Notes: generated by a model from the letters alone, not told the origin. DNA of 12,390 nucleotides from an uncultured Wenzhouxiangella sp. (GCA_937876395.1 CALEIM010000116.1:1-12390), one strand, 5' to 3'; numbered from the stretch's first letter, positions 1 through 7,797 are shown. Program-made: numbers and translations.

Positions 1-1017
1 GCCATTCCGATCAGCGCCGATACCGGCCTGAAAGACATGGAGGCCATACTGGCCGAAAGGCCGGCTCCGTTTGATGCCGCCCAGGCCGGCACGCATCGTC
101 GCCAGGATGTGTTCGACAGCTACGTCGAGCGCGTCCGGTCCTTTGTCGATCCAGAGCAAATCAAACCGCTCAAGCTGGTGGTCAACGCCGGCAATGGCTG
201 CGCCGGAGCGTCCTTTGACGCCATTGCAGCCGGCCTGCCGTTGGAAATCATTCGGCTCCACCATCAACCCGACGGCCATTTCCCCAACGGCGTTCCCAAC
301 CCGCTGCTGCCGGAAAACCGTGCCGAGACCGCGCGTGCCGTGGTGGAATCAGGCGCGGATCTGGGCATTGCCTGGGATGGCGACTTCGACCGCTGTTTTT
401 TCTTCGACCACGGCGGGCGCTTTATTGAAGGCTACTATCTGGTTGGCCTGTTTGCCCGTCAATTGCTCGAACGCTCACCGGGCGAGAAAATCGTCATCGA
501 CCCGCGCCTGACATGGAACAGTTTGGCCGAAGTAACGGAGGCCGGCGGCACCACCCTGATCAACAAAAGCGGGCATGCCTTTATCAAGGAACGCATGCGC
601 CTCGACGACGCGCTCTACGGTGGTGAGATGTCGGCCCACCACTACTTCCGGGATTTCAGCTACTGCGATTCGGGCATGATCCCATGGCTGCTGCTGATTG
701 AACGCATCTCGACCACCGGTTACTCGCTTGCCGAGCTGGTCGACGAGCGCATCAAAGCCTTCCCCTGCAGCGGCGAAATCAACTTTACCGTCGACGATCC
801 GCCGGCGATTCTGGACCGGATCCTTGGCCACTTCGAGCCAGAGCAGCCGCAGGTCGAACGGATCGACGGCATTAGCCTGGAATTCAAGCACTGGCGCTTC
901 AATTTGCGCGCATCCAATACCGAACCGGTGATTCGCCTCAACGTCGAGACGCGCGCAGACCAGAATCTGCTGGCAGAAAAGACGGCACTGCTGCGCAAGC
1001 TCATTGCTGAGCCCTGA
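1..1017 (+). CDS. manB: Phosphomannomutase, CpsG/ManB type (5'-truncated by window edge)
   Basis: This enzyme interconverts mannose-6-phosphate and mannose-1-phosphate in the cytosol, feeding GDP-mannose and derived sugars for surface polysaccharides. The reading frame is open from base 1, so the gene starts upstream; the ATG at 37 is internal. The window begins at AIPISADTGL, which in E. coli CpsG lies shortly after the catalytic phosphoserine loop (TASHNP), so that loop and roughly 120 N-terminal residues are missing here. Visible hallmarks are the metal-binding loop DGDFDRC (376-396), the sugar-binding loop GEMSAHHYFRD (622-654) and the phosphate-binding loop RASNTEPVIRLN (907-942). Close similarity to CpsG along the length (PDGHFPNG, GHAFIKERMR, CDSGMIPWLL) favours phosphomannomutase over phosphoglucosamine mutase. 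A dual phosphomannomutase/phosphoglucomutase (AlgC-like) activity cannot be fully excluded. Its stop is 9 bases from the stop of the convergent DUF885 gene. Confidence 0.93.
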   Translation, partial: AIPISADTGLKDMEAILAERPAPFDAAQAGTHRRQDVFDSYVERVRSFVDPEQIKPLKLVVNAGNGCAGASFDAIAAGLPLEIIRLHHQPDGHFPNGVPNPLLPENRAETARAVVESGADLGIAWDGDFDRCFFFDHGGRFIEGYYLVGLFARQLLERSPGEKIVIDPRLTWNSLAEVTEAGGTTLINKSGHAFIKERMRLDDALYGGEMSAHHYFRDFSYCDSGMIPWLLLIERISTTGYSLAELVDERIKAFPCSGEINFTVDDPPAILDRILGHFEPEQPQVERIDGISLEFKHWRFNLRASNTEPVIRLNVETRADQNLLAEKTALLRKLIAEP

Positions 1018-1026
1018 ATCAGCCAG

Positions 1027-2838
1027 TCAGCGCTCGGCATTCATCAGCTCGGCAATGGTATTGACCGGGGCTGACCCAAAGCTCAGAAACTCATTGTGGA
1101 AAGCCTTGAGGTCGAAATCTTCTCCCAGCCGTTCGCGCTGCTGCTCGCGCAGGTCCATGATGGCGGCGTAGCCGGCGTAGTAGGAAGTCAGTTGAACCTG
1201 GCTGAGGGTCAGGCGGCGCCATTTCTGAGTCGCCTCGGAAAGCTCCTGGAAAGCCTCTTCGCGCATCATGCGAATCGCTTCATCGGCTTCCATACCGAGC
1301 ACGTGAACGCTGTAGTCAAGGATGGTGTTGTGGACCACCCGCAGCAGCCATTTGCCATGCATGAGCAAAAGCTCCGGGGCATGGTCGCCCCAGCCGGCCT
1401 CCAGCATCATGCCTTCTGAATAAACCGCCCAGCCCTCGATCATGGCGCCGTTGCCAAACAGGCTCTTGACCAGGCTCGGCGATTTGTTGGCGTGCAGAAG
1501 CTGGGTATAGTGGCCCGGAATACCCTCATGGATATTGAGGATCTGCAGCATCCAGTCGTTGTACTCGCGCAGGTAGCTGGCTGCCAGCTCTTCGCCGTAG
1601 CTTTCCAGCGGGGTGACGTTGTAATAGGTTTCGGCCTGAGGGTTGAAGGGGCCGGGCGCGCTGACCGAAGCGATCGCCCCGGTGCCGCGCATGTACTCAG
1701 GCGTTTCACGCACCACCAGCGGCTTGTCGGGGTCCTGATCAAGCAGATCGTGTTCGCGCACGAATGCTTCCAGCTCCGGCATCTGGGCGCGAATTATGGG
1801 CACGAAGTCTTCAACCCGGGCGTGATCCTGTGACAACCTGTCGATTATCCGGGCGATGCGTTCGAGACGATCATCGGGCGCGGCCGTATCCGGAAAATAC
1901 TTGGGCCACAGCGTGGCCGCATGTTCGTTCATTTGCTCGAGCAACTGCTCTTTTTCATCAAGCGCGCGCTGGTAGAGCTCGTAGGCGGTGAAATCGGCCT
2001 GTATATCCAGGGCAAATTTCTGCTCATAGAGCTCCTCACCGAGCCGGAATGTGCGCACCGGCGCGCCGTCGCCAATCTCGGCCTGGCGCGCTTCGAGCCA
2101 GACTATCCAGTCATCGATCGCCTGCTCGGCCCCGCTCACGGCACGCTCGATCGAGGCGGCCAGATCCTCGTCCAGATCAGCTTCGGCAGCGCGTTCACGC
2201 ACCTGGGCGAGCACGCTTTTGGCGCCGCGATTTTGTCCAATCGCCAGCTCGGTGTGCTCGGCGGTGGGTATCTCCAGGCTGTCCTGAGCCGCCGCGTAGT
2301 AGGCCGGCACGTCCTCGAGGCGGTCACGAATCAGGCTCAGTCGCTCGACGAGCGGGGCAAAATCCGTGTTGAGCAGAATGCTGACGGGTCCGGCAACGTT
2401 GTAATTGGACGGCTGCCAGGACCAAGTGCGCAAGGTATTGAGATATAAGTCCATCGACGCCAGGCGGTTGTCGAGCAAATCGTAATCAGTGCGCAGTTCG
2501 ACCGGCAGCGACTGGCGATCAAAAGCCTCAAGCTCAAGCCGCATGCGCTCGATGAAAGCGGCCTGCTCGCTGCGGTGGGCCGCGTCGGCCACAGTCAGCT
2601 CGCCGGCGTGATCGTAGCGGCCCCGATAGATCGCCCACTCGGGGCTGCGCTCCAGCATATCCTCAATCAGTGAACCAACCCAGAGTTCAAATGCTGCCTC
2701 GTCATTCGCAGTCGACGCCGCGGGCCAGCTCTGTTCCTCGGCAGACGGTGCATCGACCGGCAGTACGGTTTGATCCTGCTCGGCGCAGGCCGCAAGCACA
2801 AAGGCAAACAAGGCGATGGTCAGGCATCTGGGATGCAT
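1027..2838 (-). CDS. DUF885 family lipoprotein, putative metallohydrolase
   Basis: 603 aa. The N-terminus is a lipoprotein signal peptide: a short charged start, a hydrophobic stretch and the lipobox LAAC with Cys18, so the protein is probably anchored in an envelope membrane. The rest matches DUF885: a long helical region (about residues 45-350), then HEGIPGHYTQ at 437-446, EGWAVYSEG at 468-476 and a C-terminal GSAPVNTIAEL segment. The HE-x4-H pattern followed about 30 residues later by an EGWA glutamate looks like the zinc site of a gluzincin-type peptidase. That is an inference; I know of no defined substrate for this subgroup. The start is supported by AGGAG (2848-2852) nine bases upstream of the ATG. 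The gene stands alone, divergent from the SYLF lipoprotein and convergent with manB. Confidence 0.88.
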   Translation of the reverse strand: MHPRCLTIALFAFVLAACAEQDQTVLPVDAPSAEEQSWPAASTANDEAAFELWVGSLIEDMLERSPEWAIYRGRYDHAGELTVADAAHRSEQAAFIERMRLELEAFDRQSLPVELRTDYDLLDNRLASMDLYLNTLRTWSWQPSNYNVAGPVSILLNTDFAPLVERLSLIRDRLEDVPAYYAAAQDSLEIPTAEHTELAIGQNRGAKSVLAQVRERAAEADLDEDLAASIERAVSGAEQAIDDWIVWLEARQAEIGDGAPVRTFRLGEELYEQKFALDIQADFTAYELYQRALDEKEQLLEQMNEHAATLWPKYFPDTAAPDDRLERIARIIDRLSQDHARVEDFVPIIRAQMPELEAFVREHDLLDQDPDKPLVVRETPEYMRGTGAIASVSAPGPFNPQAETYYNVTPLESYGEELAASYLREYNDWMLQILNIHEGIPGHYTQLLHANKSPSLVKSLFGNGAMIEGWAVYSEGMMLEAGWGDHAPELLLMHGKWLLRVVHNTILDYSVHVLGMEADEAIRMMREEAFQELSEATQKWRRLTLSQVQLTSYYAGYAAIMDLREQQRERLGEDFDLKAFHNEFLSFGSAPVNTIAELMNAER

Positions 2839-3021
2839 TGTCGATTACTCCTGGGTGATCGTGGGCCGCTCGTTCGGGCAATTCTACACGGGCGCAATAT
2901 TCCGCGCCGAAGCCTGGGGTGAACCAAGTCGGCATCGGCGTGTTCAAAATGATCAAGGCCGGCTCTTTTTCCCGGGTCGGAATAACAAGCAAAAACCACG
3001 CCCAACGCCAAGGATATACAC
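2839..3021. promoter_or_regulatory. Divergent intergenic region between two lipoprotein genes
   Basis: 183 bases that must hold the promoters of both the DUF885 gene (-) and the SYLF gene (+). Directly visible are the two Shine-Dalgarno sequences: AGGAG for the minus gene (2848-2852) and CAAGGA for the plus gene (3009-3014). On the minus strand TAGAAT (2881-2886) is one mismatch from a -10 hexamer and would give a leader of about 35 bases, but no convincing -35 box lies 16-19 bases upstream. I found no good plus-strand promoter and no clear operator palindrome. Confidence 0.4.
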
Positions 3022-3561
3022 ATGAATAAATCCAGCCTACGCATTCTGCCATTCATTGGTCTGCTGCTGACCGCCATCCTCGCCGGCTGCGCCTCCACCC
3101 CGTCGGACGATGTCCTGATCAGTGAATCCCGCTCTGCCCTGACTACCTTCGTCGATCGCGACCCCGGACTGCAGCGCTGGATCGACCAGGCCTACGGCTA
3201 CGCGGTATTTCCCACCATCGGCAAGGGTGGATTTTGGGTCGGTGGGGGCTTTGGTCGGGGCATCGTTTTCGAGCAAGGTCAGCCGGTCGGCCGCGCCACG
3301 GTGTCGCAGGCCACAATCGGCGCTCAGATTGGCGCCCAGTCCTACAGCCAGGTGATCTTTTTCCGCACCGAGGCAGCACTGCGCCGCTTCCAGCGCGAGA
3401 GCTTCGAATTTTCTGCCCAGGCCACGGCGGTTGCCGCCACTGAGGGCCGGGCAGCAACGACCAGCTACGAACAGGATGTGGCGGTATTCAACCTCGCCCG
3501 CGGTGGCCTGATGGCCGAAGCCTCGGTCGGCGGTCAGAAATTCCGCTATTGGTCGCTTTGA
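3022..3561 (+). CDS. SYLF-domain (YSC84-like) lipid-binding lipoprotein
   Basis: 179 aa. It has a lipoprotein signal peptide with lipobox LAGC (Cys23), so it is probably anchored to an envelope membrane from the periplasmic side. The mature part is one SYLF/Ysc84 domain: GYAVFPTIGKGG from residue 59, the glycine-rich GGFWVGGGFGRG at 69-80, QIGAQSYSQVIFF from 102, and the closing GGLMAEASVGGQKF at 161-174. In eukaryotes SYLF domains bind phosphoinositides; bacterial members are small lipoproteins thought to contact lipids, without a settled role. The start is supported by CAAGGA (3009-3014) seven bases upstream of the ATG. The last 16 bases overlap the 3' end of the convergent ABC transporter gene. 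Confidence 0.9.
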   Translation: MNKSSLRILPFIGLLLTAILAGCASTPSDDVLISESRSALTTFVDRDPGLQRWIDQAYGYAVFPTIGKGGFWVGGGFGRGIVFEQGQPVGRATVSQATIGAQIGAQSYSQVIFFRTEAALRRFQRESFEFSAQATAVAATEGRAATTSYEQDVAVFNLARGGLMAEASVGGQKFRYWSL

Positions 3562-5357
3562 GCGATTGAGTCGGCGCGCCCGGCTTCCGGGCCGCCGCCG
3601 TCAAGAAACTGCAGCCGCGCCAAGCGAGCGTAAAGCGGGCTTTTGGCGACCAGCTCTTCGTGCCGACCTTCGGCAACCAGCCGACCGCGATCGAACACAA
3701 GAATGCGGTCGGCACGCCGTACGGTTGCCAGACGATGGGCAATCACCAGCACCGTGCGATCGGCGCGAATCGCCTCCAGCGCCTCCTGGACGTGACGCTC
3801 GCTTTCGGCATCAAGGCTGGCGGTGGCCTCATCCAGCAGTAACAGCGGCGGATTCTTGATCAGGGCGCGAGCAATCGCAATGCGCTGGCGCTGACCGCCG
3901 GACAGGCGCAGTCCGCGTTCGCCCAGAAATGTATCGTAGCCATCCGGCCACTGCTCGATAAAGGTCTCGGCGTGCGCCTGGGCCGCAGCCGCGGCAATCG
4001 TCTCAGGCGAGGCTTCCGGCCGGCCATAGGCGATATTTTCAGCGGCGCTTCCGGAAAACATCGATACATCCTGTGGGACCGCGCCGATGCGATCACGCAG
4101 ATCAACGATATCGAGCTCTTCAAGCGCCACTCCGCCGACGCTTATTTTTCCGGCATCAGGGTCATAGAAGCGCAACAGAAGCTGGAACAGCGTTGACTTG
4201 CCCGCGCCGGAGGGCCCGACGATGGCCACTGTCTGGCCGGGCTGCACAGTAAAGCTCAGATCCCGCAGCACCGGCTCATCAGGTCGTGCGGGGTAGGCAA
4301 AGCTGACGGATTGAAAACTCAGTTCCAGCGGGCCGTCCGGCAGGGCGCGCGGCGCGGCTGAGCTGACAATGGCGGGCCTTGCTTCCAGCAGCTCGGCGAG
4401 ACGCTCCATCGCGCCCGCGGCGCGCTGCACCTGGCCCCAGATTTCGCTCAAACTGGCGGTTGATCCGGCGGCAATGGCGGCGTACAGGACGAACTGACTG
4501 AGCTGGCCGGGGGTCATCGTGCCGCCCAGCACGGAGCGCGCGCCCAGCCACAGCACGAAGGTGATGGCGCCAAAGGTCATCAGGATGACGATTACGATCA
4601 GCAAGGTGCTGGCCCGAATCCGGTCGCGGGCGGCAATAAAGGCAGCTTCGACCTCAGCGGAAAAGCGCGCCTGTTCACGCGCTTCCTGGGCGAAGCTCTG
4701 CACAGTCTGGACAGCGTTGATCGACTCATTGCCCAGCGCGCTGAAGTCGGCGACGCGATCCTGTGCACTGCGCGACAGTCTGCGCACCCAGCGGCCCAGC
4801 AGCATCACCGGCAGCACGATCAGGCCAATCAGCAGGCCAATGACCCCGGCCAGCGAGGGCGCGGTAAAAACCAGAGCCAACGAGCTGGCAATCAGCATCA
4901 ATAGATTGCGCACGCCCAGCGACACGGTCGAGCCAATCAGGGTCTCGACCAGAGTGGTGTCGGTATTGAGCCGGGACAGCACCTCCCCGGTGGACGTGGT
5001 CGAGAAAAACTCCGGACTCAAAGCAAGAATCCGCCGATAGACGGCGGAACGTATATCTGCCACCACCCGCTGGCCCAGCCAGCTCACCCAGTAGAAGCGC
5101 AGACCGCCGCCTACGGCCATCACCGCGGCGGCGGCAAACAGCAGCCAGAACCAGCGGTTGATATGCGCAATATCCTCGGCCATGAAGCCGCGATCGATGA
5201 CCTGCCCGACCGCCGCCGGAATGGCCAGGGTACCGGCCGCAGAAATAGCCAGAAACAGCAGCGCCAGAAAAATCTGCAGGCGGTAGCGCGACACAAACGG
5301 ACGCAGCGCGCGTAGCGACCCGGGGCGCTTGCTTGCAGCGCGCTGCGAGCGTCTCAT
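3546..5357 (-). CDS. ABC exporter, fused permease and ATPase, MsbA-related (ABCB type)
   Basis: 603 aa from the chosen start. It is a half-transporter expected to work as a homodimer in the inner membrane, exporting a lipid or hydrophobic compound using ATP. An N-terminal type I exporter domain of six membrane segments (about residues 25-300) is followed by one nucleotide-binding domain: Walker A GPSGAGKST (381-389), Q-loop at Gln429, signature LSGGQ (485-489), Walker B LLLLDE (505-510) and switch His541 in IAHRL. All catalytic residues are present. The reading frame runs 26 codons further upstream, but the ATG at 5357 is preferred because it overlaps the rarD stop as ATGA and gives the normal family length. 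It resembles the MsbA-related subfamily more than true MsbA, so lipid A flipping should not be assumed. The stop overlaps the convergent SYLF gene by 16 bases. Confidence 0.92.
   Translation of the reverse strand: MRRSQRAASKRPGSLRALRPFVSRYRLQIFLALLFLAISAAGTLAIPAAVGQVIDRGFMAEDIAHINRWFWLLFAAAAVMAVGGGLRFYWVSWLGQRVVADIRSAVYRRILALSPEFFSTTSTGEVLSRLNTDTTLVETLIGSTVSLGVRNLLMLIASSLALVFTAPSLAGVIGLLIGLIVLPVMLLGRWVRRLSRSAQDRVADFSALGNESINAVQTVQSFAQEAREQARFSAEVEAAFIAARDRIRASTLLIVIVILMTFGAITFVLWLGARSVLGGTMTPGQLSQFVLYAAIAAGSTASLSEIWGQVQRAAGAMERLAELLEARPAIVSSAAPRALPDGPLELSFQSVSFAYPARPDEPVLRDLSFTVQPGQTVAIVGPSGAGKSTLFQLLLRFYDPDAGKISVGGVALEELDIVDLRDRIGAVPQDVSMFSGSAAENIAYGRPEASPETIAAAAAQAHAETFIEQWPDGYDTFLGERGLRLSGGQRQRIAIARALIKNPPLLLLDEATASLDAESERHVQEALEAIRADRTVLVIAHRLATVRRADRILVFDRGRLVAEGRHEELVAKSPLYARLARLQFLDGGGPEAGRADSIAQSDQ
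3573..3596 (+). other. GC-rich hairpin just after the SYLF gene stop
   Basis: GGCG (3573-3576), one bulged C, then GCCCGG (3578-3583), a CTT loop and CCGGGC-CGCC (3587-3596) form a ten-pair stem with a single bulge. It begins 11 bases after the SYLF stop and lies inside the last codons of the opposing ABC transporter gene. No T tract follows, so it is not a standard intrinsic terminator. It could protect the 3' end of the SYLF mRNA, or simply reflect GC-rich coding sequence. Confidence 0.3.
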
Positions 5358-6265
5358 TCGACCGCCCCTGGCATCATCCGTCCACGCCGGTAGTGGCGCC
5401 ATCCTGCCCAGGTAAACAGCGCCAGGGCGGCCCATACACAGCCGAAGGTCACCGCATGATCCAGGCTGAACGGCTCCCCGAACAGAAAAACGGCCAGGAC
5501 GAAACTGAGGCTTGGGGCGAGGTACTGCATAAGCCCTATGGTACTCAAGTTAAGCCGGCGAACGCCGGCCGCAAACAGCACCAGCGGCACCAGGGTAACC
5601 AGGCCGGTACCGGCCAGCAGGACAGCAAGAGGAACTGCACCGGACGAGAAACTCAAAACGCCGACCCGTCCAAGCCACAGCAGCCAGATCAGCGCCACGG
5701 GTGTGAGCAGCAGGGTTTCCCAGAACAGGCCGACCAACGCTCCGACCTCGGTTTTCTTGCGCACCAGACCATAAAAAGCAAAGCTGAAAGCCAGCACCAG
5801 TGCGATCCATGGCAACTGACCCAGACGCACGGTCATCCAGAGCGCGCCGATGGCAGCCAATGCGACGGCCAGCCCCTGCAACCAGCTGAGCCGTTCGCGA
5901 AATACCAGAACGCCGAGAACTACGTTGACCAGCGGATTGATGAAATAGCCGAGACTCGTGGACAACACCCGGTCGGTATTGATGGCATGAATAAAGACCA
6001 GCCAATTGACCGCGATCAGCAACGAACTGAGTAACAGTGCGATGAGCACGCGCGTCGGAATGCGAATCTGTTCGACCAGATCACCCCGATATCGCCAGCC
6101 CAGCAGCAGCAGCAGAAACAGCAGTGACCAGACGATGCGATGAGCAACGATTTCATCGGCCCGCACCTGGTCAACCAGTTTGAAATAAATTGGCGCCAGA
6201 CCCCAGATGACGAAGGCGCCCAGCCCTGCCGCCAATCCCAGCCATTGCTCGCGCTGGTCACTCAT
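5354..6265 (-). CDS. rarD: RarD, EamA/DMT-superfamily permease
   Basis: 303 aa, about the length of E. coli RarD. It is an inner-membrane protein with around ten hydrophobic segments. Signature stretches shared with E. coli RarD are FVIWGLAPIYFK (18-29) with ADEIVAHRIVWS just after, SLGYFINPLVNVVLG (104-118), SFAFYGLVRKK (161-171) and LMQYLAPSL. The family name comes from a chloramphenicol-related annotation; the physiological substrate is unsettled. The frame could begin at 6319, but that start lies at the rplQ terminator hairpin. ATG 6265 has GGAG (6272-6275) six bases upstream and gives the normal RarD N-terminus (MSDQREQWLGL). Its stop overlaps the start of the ABC transporter as ATGA, indicating translational coupling. 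Confidence 0.93.
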   Translation of the reverse strand: MSDQREQWLGLAAGLGAFVIWGLAPIYFKLVDQVRADEIVAHRIVWSLLFLLLLLGWRYRGDLVEQIRIPTRVLIALLLSSLLIAVNWLVFIHAINTDRVLSTSLGYFINPLVNVVLGVLVFRERLSWLQGLAVALAAIGALWMTVRLGQLPWIALVLAFSFAFYGLVRKKTEVGALVGLFWETLLLTPVALIWLLWLGRVGVLSFSSGAVPLAVLLAGTGLVTLVPLVLFAAGVRRLNLSTIGLMQYLAPSLSFVLAVFLFGEPFSLDHAVTFGCVWAALALFTWAGWRHYRRGRMMPGAVE

Positions 6266-6281
6266 TGCAGGCTCCAAAAAC

Positions 6282-6315
6282 GCAAAAGCCCGGCTATTGG
6301 CAGCCGGGCTTTTGC
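6282..6315 (-). terminator. Intrinsic terminator at the end of the alpha operon
   Basis: A perfect 14-bp inverted repeat (6282-6295 with 6302-6315) has a 6-base loop. On the minus strand the GC-rich core AGCCGGGC is followed by TTTTGCGTTTTT, giving the U-rich tail. It lies 28 bases after the rplQ stop. A weaker 6-bp inverted repeat (AACAGC 6322-6327 with GCTGTT 6340-6345) sits just before it. The tail runs straight into the rarD Shine-Dalgarno sequence, with no bases between. Confidence 0.88.
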
Positions 6316-6343
6316 TCAATAAACAGCTTCAAGAACCAGGCTG

Positions 6344-6730
6344 TTATTCGGCGCTCTCCGCACCCGGGGCATCGGGTCGATCCACCAGCTCTACAAAAGC
6401 CATGGGAGCCTTGTCTCCGGCGCGGAAACCGCACTTGAGAATGCGGAGGTAGCCGCCCGGTCGCTCCTGGTAGCGCGGACCCAGCTCGGTAAACAACTTG
6501 CCTACCGCGTCCTTGTCACGCAGACGGTTGAACGCCAGACGACGAGCGGCAACGCTGTCTTCACGGGCCAGGGTGATCAGCGGCTCGGCCACGCGCCGCA
6601 GCTCCTTGGCCTTGGGCAGGGTGGTCTTGATCAACTCGTGCTCGATCAGACTGTTGGTCATGTTGCGAAACATCGCCCGGCGATGCGGTGAGTTCCGGTT
6701 GAGTTTGCGACCTGATTTACGGTGACGCAT
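6344..6730 (-). CDS. rplQ: 50S ribosomal protein L17
   Basis: 128 aa, against 127 in E. coli. L17 binds 23S rRNA near the peptide exit region of the large subunit. The N-terminal MRHRKSGRKLNRNSPHRRAM and the following FRNMTNSLIEHELIKTT are diagnostic. The frame is open for 26 codons upstream, inside rpoA, but ATG 6730 is chosen because it has GAGGAG about seven bases upstream and starts the conserved protein. It follows the rpoA stop by 10 bases and is the last gene before the terminator. Confidence 0.98.
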   Translation of the reverse strand: MRHRKSGRKLNRNSPHRRAMFRNMTNSLIEHELIKTTLPKAKELRRVAEPLITLAREDSVAARRLAFNRLRDKDAVGKLFTELGPRYQERPGGYLRILKCGFRAGDKAPMAFVELVDRPDAPGAESAE

Positions 6731-6740
6731 GCTAATCTCC

Positions 6741-7745
6741 TCAGTGCTCGGCACGCGCCAGCGAGGGCGGCGGCCAGTTTTCCAGGCGGCTGCCCAGCGA
6801 CAGATCATGGGTGGCCAGGACCGTCTTGATTTCGGTCAGGGACTTCTTGCCCAGGTTCGGGGTCTTCAGCAGCTCAGTTTCGGTGCGCTGAACCAGGTCA
6901 CCAACGTATTGAATATGCTCGGCCTTGAGACAGTTGGCGGAACGAACGGTCAGCTCAAGATCATCAATCGGCCGAAGCAGAATCGGGTCGAAGCTTTCAG
7001 TAGTGGCTTCGTCTTCGTCCTTTTCCCGGGCAACAAACTCAACGAACACCGACATCTGATCGACCAGAATCGAAGCCGCCAGCTTGACTGCATCCTCACA
7101 GCTCATGGTGCCATTGGTTTCAATATCGAACACCAGCTTGTCCAGGTCGGTACGCTGACCAACGCGCGCGCTCTCAACGCTGTAGGCCACACGATGAACC
7201 GGGCAGTATGAGGCATCCAGCGGCAGACGTCCGATGGTGCGCGTTTCTTCTTCATTGAAGCGCAGCACGGCCGCCGGCTGGTAACCAACGCCCCGGGAGA
7301 CCTTGATCTGCATGCGCAGCTTGGTGTTCTTGGTCAGGTTGCAGATGACATGCTCGGGGTTAAGCACCTCGACATCGTGATCAAGCTGGATGTCTCCGGC
7401 GGTGACCGGGCCCTGCTTGTCCTTGCTCAGAGTCAGAATGGCCTCCTCGCGACTGTGCATGCGAATAGCCACATCCTTGAGGTTGAGCAGCACCTCGACG
7501 ATGTCTTCCTGCAAACCTTCAACGGCGGTGTATTCATGCAGCACGCCGTCGATTTCAACCTCGGTAATGGCGCTGCCGGGAATTGACGACAGCAGAATGC
7601 GGCGCAACGCATTGCCCAGGGTATGACCAAAGCCACGCTCGAGTGGCTCCAGCGTGATTCGGGCGCGGCGTGGTGAAATCTCGTCGACGAGCAGGCCCTT
7701 GGGCTTGAGCATCGTGCCGACAAGATCGCTTATCTGGCCTGACAT
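6741..7745 (-). CDS. rpoA: DNA-directed RNA polymerase subunit alpha
   Basis: 334 aa, against 329 in E. coli. The alpha dimer nucleates assembly of RNA polymerase, and its C-terminal domain contacts UP elements and activators. The N-terminal domain (about 1-235) contains LEPLERGFGHTLGNALRRIL, the dimer and beta-contact region, and TEVEIDGVLHEY. A charged linker (EKDEDEATTE) leads to the C-terminal domain with DPILLRPIDDLELTVRSANC and LLKTPNLGKKSLTEI. Arg268 corresponds to E. coli Arg265, the key DNA-binding residue, so the UP-element surface is intact. The start has GGAG (7754-7757) eight bases upstream. The N-terminus is a few residues longer than in E. coli. A hairpin lies between it and rpsD. 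Confidence 0.99.
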   Translation of the reverse strand: MSGQISDLVGTMLKPKGLLVDEISPRRARITLEPLERGFGHTLGNALRRILLSSIPGSAITEVEIDGVLHEYTAVEGLQEDIVEVLLNLKDVAIRMHSREEAILTLSKDKQGPVTAGDIQLDHDVEVLNPEHVICNLTKNTKLRMQIKVSRGVGYQPAAVLRFNEEETRTIGRLPLDASYCPVHRVAYSVESARVGQRTDLDKLVFDIETNGTMSCEDAVKLAASILVDQMSVFVEFVAREKDEDEATTESFDPILLRPIDDLELTVRSANCLKAEHIQYVGDLVQRTETELLKTPNLGKKSLTEIKTVLATHDLSLGSRLENWPPPSLARAEH

Positions 7746-7780
7746 GGTTGGCTCTCCAAAATTCGTGTGCGTGTGCAGCG

Positions 7781-7797
7781 CGGATCCGGTGGATCCG
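7781..7797 (-). other. Intercistronic hairpin between rpsD and rpoA
   Basis: CGGATCC (7781-7787) and GGATCCG (7791-7797) form a perfect 7-bp stem around a 3-base loop. It lies 9 bases after the rpsD stop and upstream of the rpoA Shine-Dalgarno sequence. No U tract follows it in the transcript, so it is not an intrinsic terminator. A role in mRNA processing or stability, or in isolating rpoA translation, is possible but unproven. Confidence 0.45.

Noticed and set aside
1006..1056. Possible terminator between manB and the DUF885 gene
   Set aside because: Only a 5-bp stem (GCTGA/TCAGC) or an imperfect 10-bp pairing with a loop of over 30 bases can be formed, with no T tract.
5358..5435. 26-codon N-terminal extension of the ABC exporter inside rarD
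   Set aside because: The ATG at 5357 makes the classic ATGA overlap and gives the usual exporter length; the extension is not hydrophobic or family-like.
5333..6034. 233-codon plus-strand open frame opposite rarD
   Set aside because: It is an antisense shadow of rarD, and the translation is low-complexity, rich in Gln, Pro and Arg.
6266..6319. Upstream ATG extending RarD by 18 residues
   Set aside because: The extension would be encoded by the terminator hairpin. The ATG at 6265 has a good Shine-Dalgarno sequence and the normal family N-terminus.
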